From Methylobacterium organophilum (GTDB taxonomy: Bacteria; Pseudomonadota; Alphaproteobacteria; Rhizobiales; Beijerinckiaceae), in assembly GCF_022179465.1 (NCBI RefSeq), contig NZ_BPQV01000004.1, forward strand, positions 366,849 to 430,848: a stretch of 64,000 nucleotides of DNA, read 5' to 3'. The notes under the pieces were generated by a model, which saw only the letters and a list, made by a program, of their open reading frames with translations, did no database searches and was not told the origin of the DNA. A program made the translations under genes and the position numbers. This document shows positions 15,965 to 26,945 of the stretch, piece after piece. Positions within the stretch are counted from its first letter, which is position 1. Every line of letters starts with the position of its first letter.

Positions 15965-16699
15965 TCACCCCGGCTGCCCGGCCGGCACCAGAACGCGGGC
16001 CGGGGCAAGGCTCTGCACCCGGCGCACGTGGCGCACGGCGATCGGCCGGTAGAGCTGTTTCGTCGCGTCGATGACGTGCAGACCCGCGAACGGCATCGCC
16101 AGCCCGGTGCCCAGGGCCTCCCAGGCCCCGGCCGTACGCAACCAGAGGCGGCTGCGCACCGGCGGCATGTAGAGGGTCTCGGCCCAGCCCTCCGGCGAGA
16201 ACAGGGTCTCCCGCATCAAGCGCCCGAGCTGCGAGCGGCTATAAGGCTGGCCATGGCCGAACGGCGTCGCGTCCCGCCGCGCCCATACCCCCGTACGGTT
16301 GGGCACGACGAGGATCATGCGGCCGCCGGGGGTGAGCACCCGCCAGACATCGGCCAGCAGCTCGCGCGGGCTCTCCACCCCCTCCAGGGCATGGACCAGG
16401 ATCACCCGGTCCACCGCGGCTTCGGGCAAGGGCATCATGGTCGGATCGGCCAGCGCGGTACAGGAGCGGCCGCTGCCGGGCCAGTTCACCACGCCCTGTG
16501 TCGCCGGCATGAAGGCGAGCGTGCGCTCGGCGATGCAATGGACGGAGCCGAGATAGGGCGTGACGTAGCCGATCCCGAGCACCCGCAGCCCCGAGACCGA
16601 GCCGAGGAAGCCGTGGATCGCCCGGCTCACGAAGCGGTGGGTGACGAGCCCGAGGGGACTCGCGTAGAAGGCACGCAAGTCCGTGACGTCGAGACGCAT
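15965..16699 (-). CDS. Class I SAM-dependent methyltransferase
   Basis: This 244-residue protein has a methyltransferase type-11 core: VLGIGYVTPYLG (motif I region), the acidic DRVILVHALEGVESP (motif IV), and VLTPGGRMILVVPNRTGVWAR (motif post-IV). Motif I lacks the usual GxGxG spacing. The start ATG 16699 is chosen because MRLDVTDLRAFYASPLG is the family's N-terminus; an upstream ATG at 16777 lacks such support. It is divergent from gloB, an arrangement common in alphaproteobacteria. The substrate is unknown. Confidence 0.85.
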   Translation of the reverse strand: MRLDVTDLRAFYASPLGLVTHRFVSRAIHGFLGSVSGLRVLGIGYVTPYLGSVHCIAERTLAFMPATQGVVNWPGSGRSCTALADPTMMPLPEAAVDRVILVHALEGVESPRELLADVWRVLTPGGRMILVVPNRTGVWARRDATPFGHGQPYSRSQLGRLMRETLFSPEGWAETLYMPPVRSRLWLRTAGAWEALGTGLAMPFAGLHVIDATKQLYRPIAVRHVRRVQSLAPARVLVPAGQPG

Positions 16700-16895
16700 C
16701 GGCTGGGGTTCCGGCACGGCCGGGTATCCTTCAGATTCCTCTTCGACTTCAATGGGGATCGCCCGCCCGCGGAGCAAGCGGTCAGGCTCATGCCCGGCGG
16801 GAACGGGAGGGATCCCCCCGATTCTTCGCGTTTTCCCTTGGAGGCGCCGCCGCCGGCATCGGCGGCGCGCCCCGCTTCAGAGGAGATGGCCGCCC

Positions 16896-17687
16896 GTGAC
16901 GAACCCGACCTCCGCCAGCTCGCCGGAGATCCGCACCTTCCTCTGCCGTAGCGACAATATCGGCGTGCTGATGCGCGACCCTGCCACCGGCGCCTGCGCG
17001 TCGATCGACGTCCCCGAGGCCGCTCCAGTCCTGGCCGCCCTTGAGGAGACTGGGTGGCGCCTCACCGATATCCTCGTTACCCATCGCCACGGCGACCATG
17101 TCGCCGGCATCGAGGAAGTGAAGCGGGCGACCGGCGCCCTGGTCACGGCCCCGGCCAAGGCGGGGAGCGCCGTCCCCGCCGTCGACCGACCCGTGCGGGA
17201 GGGCGATCATGTCCGGGTAGGCGGCCTGGAGGCGGAGGTCTGGGAGACGCCCGGCCATTGCAGCGATCACGTCTCCTACCTGTTCCGGGAGGCGGGGCTG
17301 CTCTTTGCCGGGGATACGCTGTTCACGCTCGGCTGCGGCCGTGTGCTCGAGGACGATCCCGCGACCTTGTGGCGCTCGCTTCAGCGATTCCTGGCACTTC
17401 CCGATGCGACGCAGGTCTTCAGCGGCCACGATTACGTCCTCGCCAATGCGCGCTTCGCGCTAGCCGCCGAACCGGACAATGCCGCCCTCGCCGAGCGGCA
17501 GGAGGAGGCGGAACGGCTGCAGCAGCAGGGCGGCTTCCTCATCCCCTCGACGCTCAGGGCGGAGAAGGCGACGAACCCCTTCCTGCGGGCCGCGGAGCCT
17601 GCCCTCGCCCGCGCCGTCAATCTCGCGCCCGGGACCGACCCCGAAATTGTTTTCACGTCACTTCGCGATTGGAAGAATAGATTCTAA
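16896..17687 (+). CDS. gloB: Hydroxyacylglutathione hydrolase (glyoxalase II)
   Basis: Glyoxalase II hydrolyses S-lactoylglutathione to lactate and glutathione, the second step of methylglyoxal detoxification. The 263-residue protein has the metallo-beta-lactamase signature THRHGDHVAG, later metal ligands in TPGHCSDH and FAGDTLFTLGCGR, then SGHDYVLANARF, and the glyoxalase II C-terminus with NPFLR. The start is GTG 16896 with AGGAGA about 10 bases upstream. It is transcribed divergently from the methyltransferase gene. Confidence 0.93.
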   Translation: MTNPTSASSPEIRTFLCRSDNIGVLMRDPATGACASIDVPEAAPVLAALEETGWRLTDILVTHRHGDHVAGIEEVKRATGALVTAPAKAGSAVPAVDRPVREGDHVRVGGLEAEVWETPGHCSDHVSYLFREAGLLFAGDTLFTLGCGRVLEDDPATLWRSLQRFLALPDATQVFSGHDYVLANARFALAAEPDNAALAERQEEAERLQQQGGFLIPSTLRAEKATNPFLRAAEPALARAVNLAPGTDPEIVFTSLRDWKNRF

Positions 17688-17878
17688 TAGCGCGTGCACC
17701 ATATTCGAAATACTGATCCCGCATCGGGCCGATCTTCCGGTGCTTATCACCGAGCGGATGGAACCGGGCCGGGATGTCTGTCGAAGGGCACGGCGCGCGG
17801 GGTGGGCTGACCTTCGGATAACGCTACGGGTTTTCCGTTGCCGCCCGCCCGCTCAAGTTGTGTCCGCGTCGGCCCCGC

Positions 17879-18601
17879 ATGCACTCAAATGGTTTCCCGG
17901 TTCTGCTGAGCATCGATCCGGACAGCTCGCCGCAAGGATCCTCCACGCCCTCTCCCGGACGGCAACCGGGGGGCCGGCTTGGCGGCCAGGCCATCCGCGC
18001 GCGCGCCGTACCGGTCTCGACGGATGCGCGGCTTCTCATGATCGCCGCCGATCATCTCGCTCGCCTCGGGCCGAAACGGGTAACCGTGGTGGCCGTCGCG
18101 GCGGAAGCCGGCATGACGCATGCCAACGTCTACCGCTACTTTCCCTCCAAGGACGCCCTGCTCGACGCCGTCGCGGGCCGCTGGCTGCGTGAGCTCGAGG
18201 CCGAGCTCGCCGGCATCGCCGACGCCCCGGATCCGGCGGACGACAAGATCGAGCGGCTGATCGCCGCCCTGGCGGCGGGGCAGCGGGAGGCGCTGGCCCG
18301 CGAGCCGAATCTATTCGCCGTTCACCTCGACGCCGTCGTCGCCTCGCGTCCCATCGCCCGGCGCCACCGTGTCCGCCTGCGCACCCTGGTCGAACGCATC
18401 GTGGAAGAGGGCATCGGCACCGGCGTGTTCTCGGCCCGGGACCGGGAGCGGGCCATCGCCTACATCTTCGACGCGAGCTACCGCTTCACTCATCCGCTCG
18501 CGATCCAGCACGATGCCGATGTGCCGCGCGACCTGCTCGACGCCCGCCTGAACGCGGTGATCGTGGCGATCCAGCGCACGCTGCGCAGCGGCATATTCTG
18601 A
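17879..18601 (+). CDS. TetR-family transcriptional regulator
   Basis: This 240-residue repressor-type protein has a TetR helix-turn-helix at about residues 50-95 (RLLMIAADHLARLG, then VAAEAGMTHANVYRYFPSKDALLDAV) and a helical ligand domain. ATG 17879 gives an unusually long, disordered Ser/Pro/Gly-rich N-terminus of about 45 residues; a start further inside is possible. The inverted repeat GTGACAG/CTGTCAC at 18607-18630 directly follows the gene and could be its terminator or an operator. The target genes are not evident; mdh lies 317 bases downstream. Confidence 0.82.
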   Translation: MHSNGFPVLLSIDPDSSPQGSSTPSPGRQPGGRLGGQAIRARAVPVSTDARLLMIAADHLARLGPKRVTVVAVAAEAGMTHANVYRYFPSKDALLDAVAGRWLRELEAELAGIADAPDPADDKIERLIAALAAGQREALAREPNLFAVHLDAVVASRPIARRHRVRLRTLVERIVEEGIGTGVFSARDRERAIAYIFDASYRFTHPLAIQHDADVPRDLLDARLNAVIVAIQRTLRSGIF

Positions 18602-19881
<1,280 letters not shown>

Positions 19882-19883
19882 CG

Positions 19884-19900
19884 CCCGCCATTCAGGCGGG
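19884..19900 (+). promoter_or_regulatory. Intercistronic hairpin between mdh and sucC
   Basis: CCCGCC (19884-19889), loop ATTCA, GGCGGG (19895-19900), placed two bases after the mdh stop. No T run follows. Such a stem can protect mdh mRNA 3' ends or give partial termination within the operon. Confidence 0.45.
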
Positions 19901-19963
19901 GTGCCGGCCGGGAGGAGGACCCGTCCGGCGCCCGATCCTTCGCTCGTCCCGACGAGGTTCTCG

Positions 19964-21160
19964 ATGAACATCCACGAATACCAGGCCAAGGCCGTCTTGA
20001 AGGAGTTCGGCCTGCCCGTCTCCCGAGGCGTGGCGATCTTCAAGGCGGAAGAAGCGGCCGCGGCCGCCGACGAACTCGGCGGGCCGGTCTGGGTGGTGAA
20101 GAGCCAGATCCATGCGGGCGGGCGCGGCAAGGGCACGTTCAAGGGCGCGCCGGCCGGCGCGAAGGGCGGCGTACGCGTCACCAAGTCCAAGGACGAGGTG
20201 GTGCAGTTCGCCGGCGAGATGCTCGGCGCGACACTGGTGACCGTACAGACCGGCGAGGCCGGCAAGCAGGTCAACCGCCTCTACATCGAGGAAGGCGCGC
20301 AGATCGCCGCCGAGTTCTACCTGTCGATGCTGGTCGACCGCGCCACCAGCAAGGTCGCCTTCGTCGTCTCGACGGAAGGCGGCATGGACATCGAGCAGGT
20401 CGCCCACGACACGCCTGAAAAGATCGTCACCTTCTCGGTCGATCCGGCCACCGGGATCATGCCGCATCACGGCCGCGCCGTGGCCAAGGCCCTCGGCCTG
20501 TCCGGCGCCCAGGCCAAGGAAGTCGGCGACCTGACCGAGAAGCTCTACACGGCCTTCGTCGCCAAGGACATGAGCCTGCTCGAGATCAACCCGCTGGTCC
20601 TGACCGGCGACGGACACCTCAAGTGCCTCGACGCCAAGATCTCGTTCGATTCGAACGCCCTCTACCGGCACCCCGACATCGTAGCCCTGCGCGACGAGAC
20701 GGAGGAGGACGCCAAGGAGATCGAGGCATCGAAATACGACCTCGCCTATATCGCCCTCGACGGCACGATCGGCTGCATGGTCAACGGCGCGGGGCTGGCC
20801 ATGGCCACCCTCGACATCATCAAGCTCTACGGCGAGGAGCCGGCGAACTTCCTCGATGTCGGCGGCGGCGCCTCGGAGGAGAAGGTCACGGCGGCCTTCA
20901 AGATCATCACCGCCGACCCGAACGTGAAGGGTATTCTCGTCAACATCTTCGGCGGGATCATGAAGTGCGACGTCATCGCCCGCGGCGTGCTCGCGGCGGT
21001 GAAGACGGTCGGTCTCGAAGTGCCGCTCGTGGTGCGCCTCGAGGGCACCAACGTCGAGGAGGGCAAGGAGATCATCCGGACCTCCGGCCTCAACGTGATC
21101 CCTGCGGACGATCTCGACGATGCGGCGCAGAAGATCGTCGCGGCGGTGAAGAAGGGCTGA
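19964..21160 (+). CDS. sucC: Succinyl-CoA ligase beta subunit
   Basis: SucC forms the nucleotide-binding half of succinyl-CoA synthetase, which converts succinyl-CoA to succinate with ATP or GTP formation. The 398-residue protein begins [19 protein letters not shown], has the ATP-grasp region with [18 protein letters not shown], the ligand-binding EINPLV, and the C-terminal flavodoxin-like domain [18 protein letters not shown] 19964 has GAGG 6 bases upstream. It is followed by sucD after 8 bases. Confidence 0.97.
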   Translation: MNIHEYQAKAVLKEFGLPVSRGVAIFKAEEAAAAADELGGPVWVVKSQIHAGGRGKGTFKGAPAGAKGGVRVTKSKDEVVQFAGEMLGATLVTVQTGEAGKQVNRLYIEEGAQIAAEFYLSMLVDRATSKVAFVVSTEGGMDIEQVAHDTPEKIVTFSVDPATGIMPHHGRAVAKALGLSGAQAKEVGDLTEKLYTAFVAKDMSLLEINPLVLTGDGHLKCLDAKISFDSNALYRHPDIVALRDETEEDAKEIEASKYDLAYIALDGTIGCMVNGAGLAMATLDIIKLYGEEPANFLDVGGGASEEKVTAAFKIITADPNVKGILVNIFGGIMKCDVIARGVLAAVKTVGLEVPLVVRLEGTNVEEGKEIIRTSGLNVIPADDLDDAAQKIVAAVKKG

Positions 21161-21168
21161 GCTGACCG

Positions 21169-22053
21169 ATGTCCATCCTGATCGACGCGAACACGAAGGT
21201 CATCTGCCAGGGCTTCACCGGCAAGAACGGCACCTTCCACTCCGAGCAGGCCATCGCCTACGGCACCAAGATGGTCGGCGGCACCAGCCCGGGTAAGGGC
21301 GGCTCGAAGCATCTCGGCCTGCCCGTCTTCGACACGGTGGCCGAGGCCCGCGACGCGACCGGCGCCGAGGCCTCCGTCGTCTATGTGCCGCCGCCCGGCG
21401 CCGCGGACGCGATCTGCGAGGCGATCCAGGCGGAGATCCCGCTGATCGTCTGCATCACCGAGGGCATCCCGGTGCTCGACATGGTGCGGGTGAAGCGGGC
21501 CCTCGAGGGCTCGAAGTCCCGCCTCATCGGCCCGAACTGCCCCGGCGTCGTCACCGCCGGCGAATCGAAGATCGGCATCATGCCGGCCAACATCTTCAAG
21601 CCCGGCTCGGTCGGCATCGTCTCGCGCTCCGGCACGCTGACCTACGAGGCCGTGTTCCAGACCACGGTCGAGGGCCTCGGCCAGACCACGGCCGTCGGCA
21701 TCGGCGGCGACCCGGTCAAGGGCACCGAGTTCATCGACGTGCTGGAGCAGTTCCTCGCCGATCCGAAGACCGAGTCGATCGTGATGATCGGCGAGATCGG
21801 CGGCTCGGCCGAGGAAGAGGCGGCGCAGTTCCTGGCCGACGAGGCCAAGCGCGGCCGCAAGAAGCCGATGGTCGGCTTCATCGCCGGCCGTACGGCGCCT
21901 CCCGGCCGCCGCATGGGCCATGCCGGCGCGATCATCTCCGGCGGCAAGGGCGGCGCCGAGGACAAGATCGCGGCGATGGAGCGGGCCGGCATCCGGGTCT
22001 CGCCCTCGCCCGCCCGGCTCGGCCGCACCCTCGTCGAGGTTCTGAAAGGGTGA
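21169..22053 (+). CDS. sucD: Succinyl-CoA ligase alpha subunit
   Basis: SucD binds CoA and carries the phosphohistidine of succinyl-CoA synthetase. The 294-residue protein shows the CoA-binding Rossmann region [17 protein letters not shown], the GTSPGKGG loop, the stretch [17 protein letters not shown], and the active-site His segment [16 protein letters not shown] near residue 248. It completes the sucCD pair. Two hairpins lie in the 221-base gap before sucA. Confidence 0.97.
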   Translation: MSILIDANTKVICQGFTGKNGTFHSEQAIAYGTKMVGGTSPGKGGSKHLGLPVFDTVAEARDATGAEASVVYVPPPGAADAICEAIQAEIPLIVCITEGIPVLDMVRVKRALEGSKSRLIGPNCPGVVTAGESKIGIMPANIFKPGSVGIVSRSGTLTYEAVFQTTVEGLGQTTAVGIGGDPVKGTEFIDVLEQFLADPKTESIVMIGEIGGSAEEEAAQFLADEAKRGRKKPMVGFIAGRTAPPGRRMGHAGAIISGGKGGAEDKIAAMERAGIRVSPSPARLGRTLVEVLKG

Positions 22054-22123
22054 CGGTGAGGAACGAAGGGACCGGCCGCTGTGTTGCAGTGCACGCAGGG
22101 CCGGCTCCCCATAGGCAAAGGAA

Positions 22124-22187
22124 GGGGCGGGGTTTCCCGCCCCACGTGATGGGAAAGGCGCGCGAATGAGGCTCTGAGCCTCATTCG
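22124..22187 (+). promoter_or_regulatory. Two hairpins between sucD and sucA
   Basis: GGGGCGGG (22124-22131) pairs with CCCGCCCC (22136-22143) around GTTT, and CGAATGAGGC (22163-22172) pairs with GCCTCATTCG (22178-22187) around a 5-base loop. Neither is followed by a T run. They could lower read-through or set differential mRNA stability between sucCD and sucAB. The remainder of the gap to 22274 shows nothing else. Confidence 0.5.
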
Positions 22188-22274
22188 AAGACGAGGCGCG
22201 CCGGTACTCGAAGACGATGCGGCGGCCGCGCTCGGGAGAGCCGGGCCGGCCAACGCGGATCAGGACAGGCAGCC

Positions 22275-25259
22275 ATGGCACGCCAGGACGCGAACGAAGC
22301 CCTTCTCGAGACCTCCTTCCTCTACGGCGCCAACGCCGCCTGGATCGAGGAGCTTCAGGCGGCTTATGCCCGGGACCCGAATTCGGTCGATCCCGAATGG
22401 CAGCGCTTCTTCCGCAGCCTCAACGAGGACGATGCCCTCGTCGAGAAGAACGCCGCCGGCGCCTCCTGGACGAAGCCCAACTGGCCGGTGCCGCTGAACG
22501 GCGAGATCGTCTCGGCCCTCGACGGCAATTGGGGTGCCCTCGAGAAGACGCTCGGCGAGAAGATCCAGGCCAAGGCCGGCAAGCCGGTCGATTCCGGGAA
22601 GGGTGCGGCCATCGTGGCGGCGACCGGCGTCTCCGTCGAGCAGGCCACCAAGGATTCCGTGCGCGCGATCATGCTGATCCGCGCCTACCGCATGCGCGGC
22701 CATCTGCATGCCAAGCTCGATCCGCTCGGCCTCGCCCCCCGAGGCGACCACGAGGAGCTGCATCCCCAGCATTACGGCTTCAAGGAATCCGACTGGGACC
22801 GCCCGATCTTCCTCGACAACGTGCTCGGGCTCGAATTCTCGACGATCCGCGAGATCGTCTCGATCCTGGAGCGCACCTACTGCCAGACGCTCGGCGTCGA
22901 GTTCATGCACATCTCCGATCCGGAGGAGAAGGCGTGGATCCAGGAGCGCATCGAGGGCAAGGACAAGGAGATCTCCTTCACCCCCGAGGGCCGTCGCGCG
23001 ATCCTGAACAAGCTGATCGAGGCCGAGGGCTTCGAGAAGTTCCTCGACACCAAGTATACCGGCACGAAGCGCTTCGGCCTCGACGGCGGCGAGTCGATCG
23101 TCCCCGCCCTGGAGCAGATCATCAAGCGCGGCGGCGCGCTGGGCGTCGAGGAGATCGTGCTCGGCATGGCCCATCGCGGCCGGCTGAACGTGCTGGCCAA
23201 CGTGATGGCCAAGCCCTTCCGAGCGATCTTCAACGAGTTCAAGGGCGGCTCGTCCTCTCCGGCGGAGGTCGAGGGCTCCGGCGACGTGAAGTACCATCTC
23301 GGCGCCTCCTCGGACCGCGCCTTCGACGGCAACAACGTCCATCTCTCGCTCACCGCGAACCCGTCGCATCTCGAGATCGTCGATCCCGTGGTGCTGGGAA
23401 AGGTGCGCGCCAAGCAGGACCAGAAGGCCAAGCCCAATGTCGAGCGCCGCAAGGTGCTGCCGCTGCTGATCCACGGCGACGCGGCCTTCGCCGGCCAGGG
23501 CGTGGTGGCGGAGTGCTTCGGCCTGTCCGGCCTGAAGGGTCACCGTACCGGCGGCTCGATCCACTTCATCATCAACAATCAGATCGGCTTCACCACCGAT
23601 CCGCGCTTCTCACGGTCTTCGCCCTATCCCTCCGACGTGGCGAAGATGGTGGAAGCCCCGATCTTCCACTGCAACGGCGACGATCCGGAGGCGGTGACCT
23701 TCGCGGCCAAGATCGCGACGGAGTACCGGCAGCAATTCGGCAAGCCGGTCGTGATCGACATGCTCTGCTATCGCCGCTTCGGCCATAACGAGGGTGACGA
23801 GCCGGCCTTCACCCAGCCGAAGATGTACCAGCGGATCCGCAAGCATCCGACCGCTTTGGAGACCTACGGCAACAAACTCGTCGAGCGCGGCGACGTCACC
23901 CGGGAGCAGCTCGACGACCGCAAGGCCGAGTTCCGGGCCATGCTCGACAACGAGCTGGAGCTGGCCGGGAGCTACAAGGCCAACAAGGCGGATTGGCTCG
24001 ACGGGCGCTGGTCCGGCTTCAAGGCGGTGCGCGAGGACGTGGACGATCCCCGCCGCGGCCGCACCGGCGTGCCCGCGGAGACCCTGCGCCAGATCGCCCA
24101 GCGCATCACCACGCCGCCCCCCGGCTTCCACCTGCACCGCACGATCCAGCGCTTCTTCGACAACCGCGCCAAGTCGGTCGAGACGGGGCAGGGGATCGAC
24201 TGGGCGACGGCCGAGGCCCTGGCCTTCGGCTCCCTGCTGATCGAGGGCCACCGCGTCCGCCTGTCCGGCCAGGACGTGGAGCGCGGCACCTTCTCCCAGC
24301 GCCACGCGGTGGTGATCGACCAGGAGAACGAGCAGCGCTACACGCCGCTCAACTCCGTGCGCGAGGGCCAGGCGAGCCTCGAGGTCATCAACTCGATGCT
24401 CTCCGAGGAGGCGGTGCTCGGCTTCGAGTACGGCTATTCGCTGGCCGAGCCGAATTCCCTGGTGCTGTGGGAGGCGCAGTTCGGCGACTTCGCCAACGGC
24501 GCGCAGGTCGTGATCGACCAGTTCATCTCCTCGGGCGAGCGCAAGTGGCTGCGCATGTCCGGCCTCGTGCTTCTGCTGCCCCATGGCTACGAGGGCCAGG
24601 GGCCGGAGCATTCCTCGGCCCGCCTGGAGCGCTATCTGCAGATGTGCGCCGAGGACAACATGCAGGTCGCCAACTGCACGACGCCCTCGAACTACTTCCA
24701 CATCCTGCGCCGCCAGTTGAACCGCGACTTCCGCAAGCCGCTGGTGCTGATGACGCCGAAGTCGCTGCTGCGCCACAAGCGGGCGGTCTCCTCCCTCGAC
24801 ATGCTGGCCGAGGGCTCGACCTTCCATCGCATCCTGTGGGACGACGCCGAGCACGACGAGAGCGGCGTCAAGCTGGTGCGCGACGATAAGATCCGCCGCG
24901 TCGTGCTCTGCACGGGCAAGGTCTATTACGATCTCTACGAGGAGCGCGAGAAGCGGGGCGTCAACGACGTCTACCTGATGCGCGTCGAGCAGCTCTATCC
25001 GTTCCCGCTCAAGGCGCTCGCCAACGAGATGACGCGCTTCCGCAATGCGGAGGTGGTTTGGTGCCAGGAGGAGCCGAAGAACATGGGCTCCTGGGCCTTC
25101 GTCGAGCCCTATCTCGAATGGGTGCTCGGCCAGGCCGGCTCCGCGGTGAAGCGTCCGCGCTATGTCGGCCGTCCCGCCTCGGCCTCCACCGCAGCCGGCC
25201 TGATGTCGAAGCACCTCGCCCAGCTCCAGGCCTTCCTCAACGAGGCTCTGGCGGTCTGA
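22275..25259 (+). CDS. sucA: 2-oxoglutarate dehydrogenase E1
   Basis: SucA decarboxylates 2-oxoglutarate using thiamine pyrophosphate and transfers the succinyl group to the lipoyl arm of SucB. The 994-residue protein has the N-terminal E2-binding segment (FLYGANAAWIEELQAAYARD), RAYRMRGHLHAKLDPL, VEEIVLGMAHRGRLNVLANV, the thiamine-binding region GDAAFAGQGVV and later HCNGDDPEAV, and the transketolase-like half with SGEKW-type loops near residue 755 (here SGERKWLRMSG). The length is normal. An unrelated broken reading frame follows before sucB. Confidence 0.97.
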   Translation: MARQDANEALLETSFLYGANAAWIEELQAAYARDPNSVDPEWQRFFRSLNEDDALVEKNAAGASWTKPNWPVPLNGEIVSALDGNWGALEKTLGEKIQAKAGKPVDSGKGAAIVAATGVSVEQATKDSVRAIMLIRAYRMRGHLHAKLDPLGLAPRGDHEELHPQHYGFKESDWDRPIFLDNVLGLEFSTIREIVSILERTYCQTLGVEFMHISDPEEKAWIQERIEGKDKEISFTPEGRRAILNKLIEAEGFEKFLDTKYTGTKRFGLDGGESIVPALEQIIKRGGALGVEEIVLGMAHRGRLNVLANVMAKPFRAIFNEFKGGSSSPAEVEGSGDVKYHLGASSDRAFDGNNVHLSLTANPSHLEIVDPVVLGKVRAKQDQKAKPNVERRKVLPLLIHGDAAFAGQGVVAECFGLSGLKGHRTGGSIHFIINNQIGFTTDPRFSRSSPYPSDVAKMVEAPIFHCNGDDPEAVTFAAKIATEYRQQFGKPVVIDMLCYRRFGHNEGDEPAFTQPKMYQRIRKHPTALETYGNKLVERGDVTREQLDDRKAEFRAMLDNELELAGSYKANKADWLDGRWSGFKAVREDVDDPRRGRTGVPAETLRQIAQRITTPPPGFHLHRTIQRFFDNRAKSVETGQGIDWATAEALAFGSLLIEGHRVRLSGQDVERGTFSQRHAVVIDQENEQRYTPLNSVREGQASLEVINSMLSEEAVLGFEYGYSLAEPNSLVLWEAQFGDFANGAQVVIDQFISSGERKWLRMSGLVLLLPHGYEGQGPEHSSARLERYLQMCAEDNMQVANCTTPSNYFHILRRQLNRDFRKPLVLMTPKSLLRHKRAVSSLDMLAEGSTFHRILWDDAEHDESGVKLVRDDKIRRVVLCTGKVYYDLYEEREKRGVNDVYLMRVEQLYPFPLKALANEMTRFRNAEVVWCQEEPKNMGSWAFVEPYLEWVLGQAGSAVKRPRYVGRPASASTAAGLMSKHLAQLQAFLNEALAV

Positions 25260-25267
25260 GGCCGGCG

Positions 25268-25451
25268 ATGCCGTCTTTCCTGCTCCGTTTGGAGCCGCCC
25301 CGCCCGAGCTTTCCCTTCGATGCGACGGCGGCCGAGACGGCGCTCTTCGCGGCCACGGCGCCTGGGTGCCGCAGACCCCGTCATCCTGACGCAGGCCGGT
25401 TTCGCCGACAGGGGGGCGCCGGTGCCCTTCCTGATCCTGCGCCCGCAATGA
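25268..25451 (+). pseudogene. Decayed YCII-domain gene between sucA and sucB
   Basis: ATG 25268 opens a frame MPSFLLRLEPPRPSFPFDAT then AAETALFAA, which matches the N-terminus of YCII-related proteins (typically FLxRLxPPRPSF, then ExxxM, then an H-containing helix). The expected continuation GHGAWV is present only in another frame, at about 25352-25369, and hits a stop. A third-frame tail, APVPFLILRPQ then TGA (25449-25451), resembles the C-terminal strand. The middle of the roughly 95-residue domain is missing. So this is a frameshifted, internally deleted remnant. Family assignment is by eye. Confidence 0.5.
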
Positions 25452-25481
25452 TTCCGCGCTCACGCGACTCACGCATCTGAA

Positions 25482-25511
25482 GAGGAGGTCCCCGCCCGGG
25501 GACGAACGATC
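25482..25511 (+). promoter_or_regulatory. sucB ribosome-binding site separated from the start by a hairpin
   Basis: A strong Shine-Dalgarno sequence GAGGAGG (25482-25488) lies 23 bases before the sucB ATG, too far for normal initiation. Between them TCCCC (25489-25493) and GGGGA (25498-25502) pair around GCCC. If the hairpin forms, the effective spacing becomes about 9 bases. This decides the start at 25512 and may make translation depend on the hairpin. Confidence 0.5.
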
Positions 25512-26831
25512 ATGGCAACCGACATCCTCGTCCCGACGCTCGGCGAATCCGTGAGCGAGGCCACGATCGGCCGCTGGTTCAAGCAGCCGGGCGACACGGT
25601 CGCCGCCGACGAGCCCTTGGTGGAGCTCGAGACGGACAAGGTCACCCTGGAGGTGAACGCGCCCGCCGCCGGCGAACTCGGCGAGATCCTGGTCAAGGAC
25701 GGCGAGACCGTGGAGCCCGGCGCCGTGCTCGGCTCGATCATCGAGGGCGGCAAGGGGGCGGCTAAGGAAACCGCCAAGCCGGCCAAGGGCGGCGAGAAAG
25801 CCGACAGCCGCAGCGAAGCGCCGAAGACGGCCTCCGCCGACAAGAAGAAGACCGAGGAGAGCGCCCCGCAGGAATCCTCGGCCTCCTACGGCAGCCATTC
25901 CGATGCCCCGCCGACCGGCGGACGCTCCGCCGAGGAGAGCGGCCCGGCTGTGGCCAAGCTCGCCCGGGAATCCGGCATCGACCCGGCGAGCCTCAACGGC
26001 AGCGGCAAGGACGGACGGGTGACCAAGGGCGACATGCTCGCCGCCATCGGCAAGGCCGGCGACAAGGCGCCGGCCCAGGAGAGCAAGGCCCCCCCCGCCC
26101 CGCCGCGGGCCCCCTCCGCCCCGGACGATGCCGCGCGCGAGGAGCGCGTGCGCATGACCAAGCTGCGTCAGACCATCGCCCGGCGCCTCAAGAGCGCCCA
26201 GGACACGGCAGCGATGCTGACGACGTTCAACGACGTCGACATGTCGGCGGTGATGGCCCTGCGCTCCCAGTACAAGGACATCTTCGAGAAGAAGCACGGC
26301 ACGAAGCTCGGCTTCATGGGCTTCTTCACGAAGGCGGTGATCGGAGCGCTGAAGGACGTGCCGGCGGTGAACGCCGAGATCGACGGGCAGGACCTCGTCT
26401 ACAAGAACTATTACCACATCGGCATCGCCGTCGGCACCGACAAGGGCCTCGTCGTGCCGGTGGTGCGGGACGCCGACGATCTCTCGATCGCCGGCATCGA
26501 GAAGACGATCGCCGGCTTCGGCAAGAAGGCCCGCGAGGGCAAGCTCTCCATCGAGGAGATGCAGGGCGGCACCTTCACGATCACCAATGGCGGCATCTAC
26601 GGCTCGCTGATGTCGACACCGATCCTCAACGCCCCGCAATCGGGCATCCTCGGCATGCACCGCATCGAGGAGCGCCCGGTGGTCCGCGCCGGCAAGATCG
26701 AGGCGCGGCCGATGATGTATCTGGCGCTTTCCTACGATCACCGCATCGTCGACGGGAAGGAGGCCGTGACCTTCCTCGTTCGCGTCAAGGAGGCGCTGGA
26801 GGATCCGGCGCGTCTGGTGCTCGACCTCTAA
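25512..26831 (+). CDS. sucB: Dihydrolipoyllysine succinyltransferase (E2 of 2-oxoglutarate dehydrogenase)
   Basis: SucB carries the lipoyl arm and transfers the succinyl group to CoA. The 439-residue protein has an N-terminal lipoyl domain (lipoyl Lys in ETDKVTLEV, about residue 43), an Ala/Pro/Lys-rich linker, a peripheral-subunit binding domain ([18 protein letters not shown], about 150-180), a second linker, and the catalytic domain ending in [11 protein letters not shown] with the active-site His and Asp. It has one lipoyl domain, as usual for SucB. The ribosome-binding site is unusual (25482-25511). Confidence 0.96.
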   Translation: MATDILVPTLGESVSEATIGRWFKQPGDTVAADEPLVELETDKVTLEVNAPAAGELGEILVKDGETVEPGAVLGSIIEGGKGAAKETAKPAKGGEKADSRSEAPKTASADKKKTEESAPQESSASYGSHSDAPPTGGRSAEESGPAVAKLARESGIDPASLNGSGKDGRVTKGDMLAAIGKAGDKAPAQESKAPPAPPRAPSAPDDAAREERVRMTKLRQTIARRLKSAQDTAAMLTTFNDVDMSAVMALRSQYKDIFEKKHGTKLGFMGFFTKAVIGALKDVPAVNAEIDGQDLVYKNYYHIGIAVGTDKGLVVPVVRDADDLSIAGIEKTIAGFGKKAREGKLSIEEMQGGTFTITNGGIYGSLMSTPILNAPQSGILGMHRIEERPVVRAGKIEARPMMYLALSYDHRIVDGKEAVTFLVRVKEALEDPARLVLDL

Positions 26832-26945
26832 GGCGCGGTCGCTGCCGTCCGCCGGCCGTGTTGACGCACGGCCGGACGCTTCCGCTTGCTTATCTTATCC
26901 GATGGCGGGACTTCGACCCGCCCCACTTGCTGCGAGTCGACTTCC

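Noticed and set aside
22163-22187. Shared GGCTC/GAGCC core between the sucD-sucA hairpin and the xoxF palindrome
   Set aside because: The arms, spacing and context differ. A short GC-rich palindromic core can recur by chance in this base composition.
23610-26741. Very long open frame on the minus strand opposite sucA and sucB
   Set aside because: It lies entirely opposite well-identified TCA genes, has a low-complexity, His/Arg/Leu-rich translation and no motifs. High GC content produces such shadows.
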